A stretch of DNA of 8,289 nt from Pseudomonas sp. UBA1879 (GCF_002338065.1 NZ_DDHJ01000008.1:11673-19961), one strand, 5' to 3'; shown: positions 1-6,705, counted from the first letter of the stretch. Translations and numbers: made by a program. The notes: a model not told the origin generated them from the letters alone.

Positions 1-16
1 AGCTCACTCCTACAGA
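1..16. repeat. Partial REP element at the left edge
   Basis: The first 16 bases, AGCTCACTCCTACAGA, are identical to 5051-5066, the outer part of the right arm of the REP pair between estA and trpE. The rest of the element lies outside the window. It sits about 31 bases downstream of the trpC stop, the usual extragenic position for Pseudomonas REP sequences, where it could act in transcript ending or 3' stabilisation. That role is inferred. Confidence 0.7.
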
Positions 17-47
17 GAAGCGGTCTGCCGAACTCCGCACTTTTCCG

Positions 48-887
48 TCAATCCAGCGTGCTGGACTTGATCGCAGGGGTGCCCTTCTCCGGGAAGAACA
101 GCCGCTGCAACTCCACGCCCGGCTTTTCGGCGCGCATGAACGCTTCGCCGACCAGAAAGGAATACACGTCGCTGATTTCCATCAGCTCGACATCGGCCCG
201 GTTGAGAATGCCGCTTTCGGTGATGACCAGACGATCCCTCGGGATGCGCGGCAGCAAGTCCAGCGTGGTTTCGAGGCTCACGTCGAAGGTGTGCAGGTTG
301 CGGTTGTTGATGCCGACCAGCGGTGTGTCGAGGGTTTTCAGCGCGCGGTCCAGTTCTTCGCCGTCATGGACTTCGACCAGCACATCGAGGTTGTTGGCTT
401 TGGCGACTGCGGCCAGCTCGGCCATTTTCACGTCATCGAGCGCAGAAACGATCAGCAAGATGCAATCGGCACCCAGCGCCCGAGCCTCGACGACCTGATA
501 CGGGTCGATCATGAAGTCTTTACGAATGACCGGCAGCGCGCACGCGCTACGGGCTTCCTTCAAGTAAGCGTCCGCCCCCTGAAAAAAGTCGATGTCAGTG
601 AGCACGGACAGGCACGTTGCGCCCCCCGCTTCATAGCTCTTGGCGATTTCAGCGGGCTGGAAGTTCTCGCGAATCACGCCTTTGCTGGGGGACGCTTTCT
701 TGATCTCGGCGATGACCGCAGGCTGCTTGCGCTTGGCTTGCTCAATCAGCGCCTGGGCAAACCCACGGGGCGCATCGGCAGTGGCGACCAGCGTTTCCAG
801 CTCGGACAAGCTGACGCTGGCTCGTCGGGCCGCGACCTCTTCGGCCTTACGGGCCAGAATCTTTTCCAGTACCGTCGGCACACTCAT
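48..887 (-). CDS. trpC: Indole-3-glycerol phosphate synthase TrpC
   Basis: This cytoplasmic enzyme turns carboxyphenylaminodeoxyribulose phosphate into indole-3-glycerol phosphate, the fourth step of tryptophan synthesis. The 279-residue product is a single TIM barrel of family-typical length for a monofunctional enzyme, with no fused PRAI domain. Visible motifs are EIKKASPSKG (61-70, with the conserved lysine and phosphate-binding loop), RKDF (122-125), VEVH (171-174), GINNRNL (192-198), ESG (224-226) and VGEAF (246-250). The ATG overlaps the trpD stop by four bases (ATGA), which implies translational coupling. An AGGAGAATGAAGG stretch just upstream is a strong Shine-Dalgarno site and supports this start. 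It is the last gene of trpGDC. No strong terminator is visible after the stop: there is a weak GCGG/CCGC stem and then the REP fragment. Nothing essential appears missing. Confidence 0.97.
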   Translation of the reverse strand: MSVPTVLEKILARKAEEVAARRASVSLSELETLVATADAPRGFAQALIEQAKRKQPAVIAEIKKASPSKGVIRENFQPAEIAKSYEAGGATCLSVLTDIDFFQGADAYLKEARSACALPVIRKDFMIDPYQVVEARALGADCILLIVSALDDVKMAELAAVAKANNLDVLVEVHDGEELDRALKTLDTPLVGINNRNLHTFDVSLETTLDLLPRIPRDRLVITESGILNRADVELMEISDVYSFLVGEAFMRAEKPGVELQRLFFPEKGTPAIKSSTLD

Positions 888-1939
888 CCTTCATTCTCCT
901 GTTTGAATACCGCGGTAAACGCACCCAGCTCTTCCAGCTTCTCGCGCGCGAGGCCAGTGTGCAGCGCGTCGTGGGCCAACTCCACGCCCTCTTTCAACGT
1001 CGAAGCATGATCAGCAGCATAGAGCGCTGCGCCCGCGTTAAGCACAATCATTTCCGCAGCTTTCTGACCGTTTTCAGTCTTGCGACGACCCAAAGCGTCA
1101 CGGATCAAATCCAGTGACTGTTGCGGGCTGTCCACCACCAGCCCAAACAGGCTTTGGCTCTTCATGCCCAGGTTTTCCGGCTGCACCCAGTATTCGGTGA
1201 CTGCGCCGTTCTTCAGCTCAGCGACGAACGTCGGGGCGGCCAGGCTGAATTCATCCAGGCCGTCCTGAGAATGCACCACCAATACGTGCTTGCTGCCGAG
1301 GCGCAGTAGCACCTCAGCCAGTGGACGGCATAACGCCTGAGTGAAAACGCCGATGACCTGATGCTTCACGCCTGCCGGGTTGGTCAGCGGGCCGAGCATG
1401 TTGAACAGCGTGCGCAGACCCAGATCCTTGCGCGGACCTGCCGCGTGCTTCATTGCTTGATGATGGGTCTGGGCGAACATGAAACCGATACCGACAGCGT
1501 CGATACAGCGCGCCACCTGAACCGGCGTCAGGTTGAGATACACGCCCGCCGCTTCCAGCAGATCAGCGCTTCCGCTTTTACCTGAAACCGCACGGTTGCC
1601 GTGCTTGGCGACGGTGCAGCCAGCTGCTGAAATGACCAACGAGGCCGCCGTGGAGACGTTGAAAATGTTCGCGCCGTCGCCGCCGGTGCCCACGATGTCG
1701 ACCACGCGATCCAGCGATTTGAGCTCGACCTGATCGGCCAGCTCACGCATCACCGACACCGCGCCGACGATTTCGTCGATGGTTTCGCTCTTCATGCGCA
1801 TGCCCATCAGGAACGCGCCGATCTGCGCCTGGGTGCATTGACCGGTCATGATTTCACGCATCACGTCGCGCATTTCGTCGGTCGTCAGGTCCAGTTGATT
1901 CACGACCTTGCCGAGCGCCGTTTTGATGTCCATTGCCAT
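884..1939 (-). CDS. trpD: Anthranilate phosphoribosyltransferase TrpD
   Basis: The enzyme transfers the phosphoribosyl group of PRPP to anthranilate, the second step of tryptophan synthesis. The product is 351 residues if translation starts at the outer ATG (1939). It has the small helical N-terminal domain, then the PRPP-binding GTGGDG (84-89), NIFNVSTAAS (91-100), KHGNR (112-116) and RTLFNMLGPLTNP (176-188). All are intact, and this is a class III nucleoside-phosphorylase-like fold. Two in-frame ATGs lie two codons apart. Relatives begin MDIK, which corresponds to the second ATG (1933, 349 residues). However, the AAGGG Shine-Dalgarno site overlapping the trpG stop is about 10 bases from the first ATG and 16 from the second, so the first may be used. 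The gap to trpG is 13 bases and the overlap with trpC is four bases, so the gene is firmly inside trpGDC. Confidence 0.97.
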   Translation of the reverse strand: MAMDIKTALGKVVNQLDLTTDEMRDVMREIMTGQCTQAQIGAFLMGMRMKSETIDEIVGAVSVMRELADQVELKSLDRVVDIVGTGGDGANIFNVSTAASLVISAAGCTVAKHGNRAVSGKSGSADLLEAAGVYLNLTPVQVARCIDAVGIGFMFAQTHHQAMKHAAGPRKDLGLRTLFNMLGPLTNPAGVKHQVIGVFTQALCRPLAEVLLRLGSKHVLVVHSQDGLDEFSLAAPTFVAELKNGAVTEYWVQPENLGMKSQSLFGLVVDSPQQSLDLIRDALGRRKTENGQKAAEMIVLNAGAALYAADHASTLKEGVELAHDALHTGLAREKLEELGAFTAVFKQENEG

Positions 1940-1952
1940 AGTTGAAATGCCC

Positions 1953-2552
1953 TTAACCCTGACGCGTGCCGCCGGTCTGCTTGAGGAAGTTGGCGAACAG
2001 CTCGTGGCCCTGCTCGGAGAGGATCGATTCAGGGTGAAATTGCACCCCCTCGACGTTCAATGTCTTGTGACGCAGGCCCATGATTTCGTCGACCGAGCCG
2101 TCTTCACGCTGGGTCCATGCGGTCACTTCCAGGCAGTCGGGCAGCGTCTCGCGCTTGACCACCAGCGAGTGGTAGCGGGTGACGGTCAGCGGATGTTTGA
2201 GGCCTTCGAAGACACCTTTGTCTTCGTGGATGAGATCGCTGGTCTTGCCATGCATCACTTGGCGGGCGCGGACCACGTCACCACCGAACGCCTGTCCGAT
2301 GGACTGATGACCCAGGCAAACGCCGAGCACCGGCAGCTTGCCAGCGAAGTGCTTGATCACGTCGATAGAAACCCCGGCTTCATTGGGCGTGCACGGCCCC
2401 GGGGAGACCACGATGCGCTCGGGATTCAGGGCTTCGATTTCGGCGACGGTCATTTCGTCGTTGCGGATCACTTTGACGTCGGCGCCCAGCTCGCCCAGGT
2501 ACTGCACGACGTTATAAGTAAAAGAGTCGTAGTTATCGATCATCAGCAGCAT
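1953..2552 (-). CDS. trpG: Anthranilate synthase glutamine amidotransferase subunit TrpG
   Basis: This subunit hydrolyses glutamine and passes ammonia to TrpE for anthranilate formation from chorismate. The 199-residue product is a stand-alone class I glutamine amidotransferase. The nucleophile is Cys79 in GVCLGHQ (77-83), and the triad is completed by His173 and Glu175 in VQFHPES (170-176). The oxyanion strand PGPCTPNEAG (51-60) and YHSL (127-130) are also present. The start MLLMIDNYDSFTYN is typical of the family. AAAAGG lies upstream, about 11 bases from the ATG. It is the first gene of trpGDC, with trpD 13 bases downstream, while its partner trpE lies about 2.6 kb away beyond estA, the usual Pseudomonas split. 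In some bacteria a similar subunit (PabA) also serves folate synthesis. The neighbourhood favours the tryptophan role here. Confidence 0.97.
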   Translation of the reverse strand: MLLMIDNYDSFTYNVVQYLGELGADVKVIRNDEMTVAEIEALNPERIVVSPGPCTPNEAGVSIDVIKHFAGKLPVLGVCLGHQSIGQAFGGDVVRARQVMHGKTSDLIHEDKGVFEGLKHPLTVTRYHSLVVKRETLPDCLEVTAWTQREDGSVDEIMGLRHKTLNVEGVQFHPESILSEQGHELFANFLKQTGGTRQG

Positions 2553-2678
2553 TTTGCGCTTAACCTTTTGAACTGACTTCTAGGGTGGCCTTCCGTTTTC
2601 GATACCCGCAGTTGTGCACAGATGAGTCGCAGGCGCTTGTCCGGCGAAACGGCACAGAACAAAGGTACAGAAGGCATA

Positions 2679-2912
2679 TCAATACAGGTCCGGCAAGGCC
2701 GGCGGGGAAATAGTCAGGCGCGCCAACGCCAACGGGCGTGAGCCTTGATAACGCGCATCAAGAAGCTGCTGACAATCGACACAGGAAAGGTCTCGTTCAT
2801 ACGTTGCCGCACAGTAGCGTACCGCCGCATGTGGCGCAATATCGTAGTGGCCCGGTGGCAGGTCTTGAACGCGTTTTGGCGGCATTTCGGGCTTGGCAAG
2901 CAGCAGATCCAA
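2679..2912 (-). CDS. Doubtful small cysteine-rich reading frame, possibly frameshifted
   Basis: I do not recognise this product. From a TTG at 2912 the frame gives 77 residues with motif-like stretches LDLLLAKPEMPPKR, PPGHYDI and CVDC, and it ends PPALPDLY. It stays open upstream to a stop at about 2979 but contains no ATG in that stretch. An ATG at 2940 (ATG TCC CAT) lies in the next frame. Skipping one base after that third codon would join it to LCRRRALDLLL, giving a product of about 90 residues starting MSH. That pattern fits a natural frameshift, a sequence error or chance. No membrane segment or signal peptide is seen. It overlaps the trpG leader peptide in another frame, which weakens the case, and its third-position GC looks lower than in the neighbouring genes. 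Confidence 0.25.
   Translation of the reverse strand: MDLLLAKPEMPPKRVQDLPPGHYDIAPHAAVRYCAATYERDLSCVDCQQLLDARYQGSRPLALARLTISPPALPDLY
2690..2702 (-). promoter_or_regulatory. GC hairpin after the trpG leader peptide
   Basis: On the minus strand CCGGC-CTT-GCCGG forms a perfect 5-bp stem with a 3-base loop, beginning 11 bases after the leader-peptide stop. The trpE leader has a comparable GCCGG/CCGGC hairpin 10 bases after its stop. No T-run follows, so it is more likely a pause or middle hairpin of the attenuator than the terminator itself. CGCC just before it can also pair with GGCG inside the Trp-codon segment, which would give the competing fold that attenuation needs. This is read by eye with no folding energy computed. 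Confidence 0.4.
2714..2800 (-). CDS. Candidate trpG leader peptide ending in WRW
   Basis: A 28-codon frame starts at the ATG at 2800 and stops at 2714. A second in-frame ATG at 2758 gives only 14 residues, MRVIKAHARWRWRA. Two Trp codons lie four to two codons before the end (TGG CGT TGG CGC GCC TGA), an arrangement that lets a ribosome stall when charged tRNA-Trp is scarce. The last 14 residues match the end of Gph (MKVMKALARWRWRA) at 11 of 14 positions, with conservative changes at two of the others, although the rest of Gph is absent. That match, plus its place before a trp operon, is the reason for the call. Neither ATG has a strong Shine-Dalgarno site, so the start is open. The ATG at 2800 overlaps by four bases the stop of an unrecognised frame upstream. 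Confidence 0.55.
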   Translation of the reverse strand: MNETFPVSIVSSFLMRVIKAHARWRWRA

Positions 2913-3021
2913 AGCTCGACGTCGACACAGAATGGGACATTCGATTGATCCACGGCAGGCCTTCTCGTAGTGAGGCTGCTACCTTCTGATACAGCACGCT
3001 AAAACAAGAAGGGACCTCTCG

Positions 3022-4962
3022 ATGCTGAAACCCACTCTGCGCCGGCCTTTTGCGGCCTGCCTGCTGTCACTCGCCTGCTCCTCCGCCGCTGCGGCCTCCT
3101 CCCCTTATTCCACAATGATCGTGTTCGGCGACAGCCTCGCCGACGCCGGGCAATTCCCTGATGCGGGCGGGCCTCCAGGCGCCACGTTGCGCTTCACCAA
3201 TCGCACAGGCCCTACGTTCCAGAACGGCAGTGGCGAAACCTTTGGCCTGAATTCCTCGACACTGCTCGGGGGCATGTTGGGGGTTGCGCCCGGCGACTTG
3301 CAGGCCTCGACCTCGCCGGTCCGCGCGGCACAGGGCTTGGCGGATGGCAACAACTGGGCGGTGGGTGGCGACCGAACGGATCAGATCCTCTCGGCCATCA
3401 CCACGCAATCCCAAGTGGCGAACACTGACACGTCGACCGGCGTAACCACGGTGTTTCGTACGCGGCCGGGGTATCTCGCACAGAACAACTTCCGCGCCGA
3501 TCCGAATGCGCTGTATTACCTCACGGGCGGGGGCAACGACTTCTTGCAGGGACGCGTGATCAGCCCCGCCCAGGCCATCAGCGCGGCCAACAATCTCGCC
3601 GACGGGGCGCAAGCGCTGTCCCAGGCAGGGGCGCGTTACATCATGGTCTGGCTGTTGCCGGATATCGGCCAGACGCCCGCTGTGTCCGGCACCTTTCTGC
3701 AAGGACCCTCGTCGCTGCTCAGCGGCGTGTTCAATCAGCAGTTGGTCAGCCGTCTGGGGCAGATCAATGCCGAAGTCATTCCCCTGAACGTGCCGGGGCT
3801 GGTGCGTGAAGTGCTCGACAGCCCTGCCCGCTTCGGCCTGGCAGCGGATCAGAATCTGGTAGGCACATGTTTCAGCGGCAACGGTTGCCGCGCCAACAGC
3901 GTTTACGGCATCAACGGTACATCGCCTGATCCGACCAGGCTGCTGTTCAACGACGGCGTGCACCCGACCGTCGCGGGTCAGCGCCTGATTGCCGACTATG
4001 GGTATTCGATTCTGTCGGCCCCTTGGGAAATCACGCTGTTGCCGGAAATGGCCAACGGCACGTTGCGCGCACAGCAGGATGAACTGCGCAGCCAATGGCT
4101 GGCAGATTGGGGCAATTGGCAGAACGTCGGGGAATGGCGAGCCATCGTCGCAGGAGGCGGTCAGAAACTGGACTTCGACGCGCAAAGCAACTCCGCCAGC
4201 GGCGACGGCCACGGCTACAACCTGACCATCGGGGGCAGCTATCGATTTGCCGAGGAATGGCGCGCGGGTCTGGTCGCCGGGGCTTATCGCCAGACGCTTG
4301 AAGCGGGTCCACGGGATTCGGACTACAAGCTCAGCAGCTACATCGCTACTGCGTTCGTGCAATATCAGGCGAATCATTGGTGGGCTGACGTGGCCGCCTC
4401 AGGGGGCAAGCTCGATTACGACAACCTCAAGCGCAAGTTCGCGCTGGGCGTCAGCGAAGGCGCAGAAAAAGGCGACACCGGTGGCAATCTCTGGGCACTC
4501 AGCGGGCGACTGGGTTTCGATCTGGCCGAGCAACACAGCCGCTGGCATGTCTCGCCATTCATCAGCGCCGACTATTCCCATGTCGAGGTCGACGGCTATG
4601 CGGAAAACAGCAGCCGCGCGACGGCCCTCAACTACGACGATCAGACGCGCCGTTCGAAACGACTCGGCGCAGGCCTGCAAGGCAAGTTCGAGGTCACGCC
4701 GCAGACGCAGCTGTTCGGCGAAGTGGCCCACGAGCGGGAGTTCGACACCGATCAACAGGACGTGACTATCGCGCTGAACAGCGTGCCGGGGGTCGATTTC
4801 AATCTGCAGGGCTATGAGCCGCAGCGCAGTTTGAATCGGGCGAGTATCGGACTGAGCCAGAAGCTCGCGCCGGACCTGACGCTGCGGGCCGGTTACAACT
4901 GGCGCAAGAATGATGACGTCACACAGCAGGGGGTGAATCTGGCGTTGAGCCTGGATTTCTAA
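3022..4962 (+). CDS. estA: GDSL-family autotransporter esterase EstA (EstP-like)
   Basis: This is an outer-membrane esterase whose catalytic domain is displayed on the cell surface by its own C-terminal barrel (type Va secretion). The 646 residues match the usual length. A signal peptide covers about 1-25 (basic LRR start, hydrophobic AACLLSLACSSAAAA). The SGNH hydrolase passenger spans roughly 28-335, with the nucleophile Ser38 in FGDSLAD (35-41), GGGND (169-173), and the Asp311/His314 pair in DGVHP (311-315). A helical linker (about 340-365) leads to the beta-barrel (about 370-646), which alternates aromatic strands and ends LSLDF with the expected terminal Phe. AAGGGA lies 7 bases before the ATG and fixes the start. 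In P. aeruginosa EstA affects rhamnolipid production and motility. The natural substrate here is unknown. It stands alone, convergent to trpE. I found no convincing sigma-70 promoter in the roughly 100 bases upstream. Confidence 0.95.
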   Translation: MLKPTLRRPFAACLLSLACSSAAAASSPYSTMIVFGDSLADAGQFPDAGGPPGATLRFTNRTGPTFQNGSGETFGLNSSTLLGGMLGVAPGDLQASTSPVRAAQGLADGNNWAVGGDRTDQILSAITTQSQVANTDTSTGVTTVFRTRPGYLAQNNFRADPNALYYLTGGGNDFLQGRVISPAQAISAANNLADGAQALSQAGARYIMVWLLPDIGQTPAVSGTFLQGPSSLLSGVFNQQLVSRLGQINAEVIPLNVPGLVREVLDSPARFGLAADQNLVGTCFSGNGCRANSVYGINGTSPDPTRLLFNDGVHPTVAGQRLIADYGYSILSAPWEITLLPEMANGTLRAQQDELRSQWLADWGNWQNVGEWRAIVAGGGQKLDFDAQSNSASGDGHGYNLTIGGSYRFAEEWRAGLVAGAYRQTLEAGPRDSDYKLSSYIATAFVQYQANHWWADVAASGGKLDYDNLKRKFALGVSEGAEKGDTGGNLWALSGRLGFDLAEQHSRWHVSPFISADYSHVEVDGYAENSSRATALNYDDQTRRSKRLGAGLQGKFEVTPQTQLFGEVAHEREFDTDQQDVTIALNSVPGVDFNLQGYEPQRSLNRASIGLSQKLAPDLTLRAGYNWRKNDDVTQQGVNLALSLDF

Positions 4963-4974
4963 CAACCATCAGAC

Positions 4975-5065
4975 CTGTAGGAGTGAGCTTGCTCGCGATG
5001 GCGTCGTGTCAGGCAATAAATGTGTCAACCATCGGCCCCGATCGCGAGCAAGCTCACTCCTACAG
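4975..5065. repeat. REP pair (BIME-like) with perfect 25-bp inverted arms
   Basis: Positions 4975-4999 and 5041-5065 are exact reverse complements, with the core GTAGGAGTGAGCTTGCTCGC, separated by 41 bases. Each arm also contains its own short palindrome (GAGC..GCTC). Two inverted REPs of this type are a well-known extragenic module in Pseudomonas, mobilised by RAYT transposases, none of which is encoded here. It sits 13 bases after the estA stop and about 45 bases beyond the trpE stop, between two converging genes. It could therefore separate or stabilise both transcripts. No T-run follows on the estA side, so I do not call it a classical terminator. Confidence 0.9.
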
Positions 5066-5100
5066 AAAAACCGTGTCCGCCGCACGATTGTGCGGCGACA
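5066..5100 (-). terminator. Probable trpE intrinsic terminator
   Basis: Read on the minus strand, CGCCGCAC-AATC-GTGCGGCG (5097-5078) is a perfect 8-bp GC stem with a 4-base loop. It can be extended by TGT/ACA across one bulged base, and TTTTT follows at 5070-5066. It starts 12 bases after the trpE stop. The gap between the main stem and the T-run is about 7 bases, longer than ideal, and the bulged extension shortens it to about 3. There is no equivalent T-run on the plus strand, so it should serve trpE and not estA. Confidence 0.6.
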
Positions 5101-5109
5101 GGTCGACGA

Positions 5110-6594
5110 TCACGCCTCCGGCGTTTGCGCCGCCAAGGCCACTGCACGGAACATCGCGCGGCGTTTATTCAGGGTTTCTTCCCATTCGAGGGCGGGCACC
5201 GAGTCGGCCACAATGCCGCCACCGGCCTGAACGTGCAGCTCACCGTTTTTGATCACTGCAGTACGGATCGCAATGGCGGTGTCCATGTTGCCGTTCCAGG
5301 CGAAATACCCCACCGCGCCCCCGTACACACCACGTTTGACAGGTTCCAGCTCGTCGATGATTTCCATTGCACGGATTTTCGGCGCGCCGGACAGGGTGCC
5401 AGCTGGCAGGATCGCCCGCAGCGCGTCCATCGCCGTCAGCCCTTTTTTCAGCTGACCGGTGACGTTGGACACGATGTGCATCACGTTGGAGTAACGCTCG
5501 ATGACCATCTTTTCGGTCAGCTTCACCGAGCCCACTTCCGAGACGCGGCCGGTGTCGTTGCGGCCCAGGTCGATGAGCATCAAGTGCTCGGCGATTTCCT
5601 TGTCGTCGGACAGCAGATCGACTTCCAGCGCGCGATCCGCTTCTTCGGTCGCGCCGCGAGGGCGAGTGCCAGCGATCGGGCGCACGGTGATCAGGTTGTC
5701 TTCGACGCGCACCAATACCTCTGGCGAACTGCCGACGACGTGGAAGTCGCCGAAGTTGAAGAAGTACATATAGGGCGTCGGGTTGAAGCTGCGCAATGCG
5801 CGATAGAGGTCAATCGGCGCGGCCTTGAAGTCGATGGACATGCGCTGCGACGGCACCACCTGCATGCAGTCGCCCGCCAGGATGTATTCCTTGATGGTGT
5901 CGACGGCTTTTTCATAATCGCCTTGGGTAAAGCTCGACCGAAAGACCGGATCTGCGGCTTGCGGACGCGTCAGGTCCAGACCGCGACGGGGCGTGATCGG
6001 CTGACGCAGTTTTTCCATCAGTGCTTCGAGGCGCGCAAGTCCGCCTTCGTAAGCCTCGGGCTGCGAGGGATCGACCAGCACGATGGCGTGCATCTTGCCC
6101 GCGAGGTTGTCGAACACCACGACCGCATCGGAGACCATCAGCAGGATGTCCGGTACGCCGATGGGGTCCGGGTTCGGGCTCTTGCCCAGACGCGGTTCGA
6201 CGTAACGCACGCAGTCATAGCCGAAGTAACCCACCAGACCACCGTTGAAGCGCGGCAAGCCGGGAATGGTGGGTACGTTGTAGCGAGCCTTGAACGTCTC
6301 GACGAAGGCCAGCGGGTCTTCGACGTCCAGACGCTCGATCTCGGCGCCGTCGTGGGTCACGCTGACGGTGTGGTCATGCACGCGCAGCACCGTGCGGCAT
6401 GGCAGGCCAATCATCGAGTAACGGCCCCATTTCTCCCCGCCCTGCACTGACTCCAGCAGGTAGGAGTTGGGCTCGTCGGCGAGCTTGAGGTAGATCGACA
6501 GCGGGGTGTCGAAGTCGGCAATGGTTTCGAGAGCAAGCGGAATGCGATTGTAGCCTTCAGCGGCCAAGCGCAGGAATTCTTCGCGGGTCATCAT
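5110..6594 (-). CDS. trpE: Anthranilate synthase component I TrpE
   Basis: The enzyme makes anthranilate from chorismate using ammonia from TrpG, the committed step of tryptophan synthesis. The product is 494 residues from the first ATG. It carries the LLES-x10-S signature (46-49, Ser60), the known tryptophan feedback-binding motif, so the enzyme is probably feedback-inhibited. The chorismate-binding domain shows PIAGTRPRG (306-314), GRND (344-347), HIVSNVTG (373-380), PAGTLSGAPK (397-406), GGAVGY (425-430) and GGGIVADS (458-465). Two ATGs are adjacent. GAGG lies 3 bases before the first and 6 before the second, so the second (6591, 493 residues) has better spacing and matches relatives with one initial Met. 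It lies 66 bases downstream of gph on the same strand, with a likely attenuator between. Aminodeoxychorismate synthase PabB is the main alternative, but LLES and the context favour TrpE. Confidence 0.97.
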   Translation of the reverse strand: MMTREEFLRLAAEGYNRIPLALETIADFDTPLSIYLKLADEPNSYLLESVQGGEKWGRYSMIGLPCRTVLRVHDHTVSVTHDGAEIERLDVEDPLAFVETFKARYNVPTIPGLPRFNGGLVGYFGYDCVRYVEPRLGKSPNPDPIGVPDILLMVSDAVVVFDNLAGKMHAIVLVDPSQPEAYEGGLARLEALMEKLRQPITPRRGLDLTRPQAADPVFRSSFTQGDYEKAVDTIKEYILAGDCMQVVPSQRMSIDFKAAPIDLYRALRSFNPTPYMYFFNFGDFHVVGSSPEVLVRVEDNLITVRPIAGTRPRGATEEADRALEVDLLSDDKEIAEHLMLIDLGRNDTGRVSEVGSVKLTEKMVIERYSNVMHIVSNVTGQLKKGLTAMDALRAILPAGTLSGAPKIRAMEIIDELEPVKRGVYGGAVGYFAWNGNMDTAIAIRTAVIKNGELHVQAGGGIVADSVPALEWEETLNKRRAMFRAVALAAQTPEA

Positions 6595-6705
6595 CAGCCT
6601 CGTGGTCTGAGGTAAAACGGTCAGGTGTGCAAACGTGCCGGACGTCCGGCCAGATTCAGGTCAGGCGCGCCAACGCCAGCGGGCCAGGGCCTTCATGACT
6701 TTCAT
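6595..6705 (-). promoter_or_regulatory. Probable trpE leader region (Trp attenuator) overlapping gph
   Basis: The 3' end of gph plus the 66-base gap looks like a trp leader. It contains TGG CGT TGG CGC GCC TGA, then a 10-base spacer and the perfect palindrome GCCGGACGTCCGGC (6637-6650). As RNA the palindrome would form a 5-bp stem with a 4-base loop. Further on is a short T-run in CCGTTTTACC (complement of 6611-6620), just before the trpE Shine-Dalgarno site, but I cannot draw a clear stem ending there. CCTGA occurs three times in the stretch, which may allow alternative pairing. The same layout (WRW, stop, short spacer, GC hairpin) is found before trpG. Confidence 0.5.
6661..6705 (-). CDS. 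Candidate trpE leader peptide in frame with the gph 3' end
   Basis: In-frame ATGs at 6705 and 6696 inside gph would give 14- or 11-residue peptides, MKVMKALARWRWRA or MKALARWRWRA. The second has GGA 8 bases upstream. The peptide shares its stop with gph, so it is either made separately or the Trp codons are read by ribosomes finishing gph. It is called because the same sequence recurs alone upstream of trpG. In-frame overlap with gph means this could equally be only the Gph C terminus. Confidence 0.35.
   Translation of the reverse strand: MKVMKALARWRWRA

Larger units (their letters stand above)
2553..2800 (-). promoter_or_regulatory. Probable trpGDC leader region (Trp attenuator)
   Basis: The minus strand upstream of trpG has the parts expected of a ribosome-mediated attenuator. 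It starts with a short frame ending ARWRWRA (2714-2800), then an 11-base spacer and a GC hairpin (2690-2702). A further stretch of about 135 bases before the trpG ATG contains CCGTTTCG (complement of 2645-2652) and CGAAAACGG (complement of 2593-2601), which could pair with one bulge. I see no perfect hairpin followed directly by a T-run, so the terminator arm is not identified. A very weak promoter guess upstream is TTCAAG (complement of 2864-2869), 17 bases, then TACGAT (complement of 2841-2846). Attenuation of trpE and trpGDC has, to my recollection, been reported in Pseudomonas putida. Assigning it here rests on the leader peptide and its match to the trpE side. Confidence 0.5.

Noticed and set aside
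1..47. Weak GCGG/CCGC stem after trpC as a terminator
   Set aside because: Only 4 bp with a long loop and an interrupted T-run. The neighbouring REP fragment is the better-supported element.
2945..2973. TTGATC - 17 bases - TAGTGA as an estA promoter
   Set aside because: The -35 is acceptable but the -10 matches TATAAT at only two positions. I could not support a promoter call.
2738..2989. 83-codon plus-strand frame before estA
   Set aside because: It is opposite the trpG leader and the doubtful minus-strand frame, has a GTG start with no clear Shine-Dalgarno site, and shows no motif I recognise. A small gene cannot be fully excluded.
3067..4377. Open frame of 436 codons antisense to estA
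   Set aside because: It lies wholly within estA, which has an intact signal peptide, catalytic motifs and barrel. The antisense translation is rich in Arg and Ala with no recognisable domain.
5020..6450. Open frame of 476 codons on the plus strand across trpE
   Set aside because: It is antisense to the whole trpE chorismate-binding region. Long opposite-strand frames are common in high-GC Pseudomonas genes, and the translation is low-complexity and family-less.
2713..6684. Direct repeats as phage attachment sites (attL/attR)
   Set aside because: No integrase or phage gene lies between them, and essential trpE does. Both copies sit at trp leaders with Trp codons, so shared regulatory ancestry explains them better.
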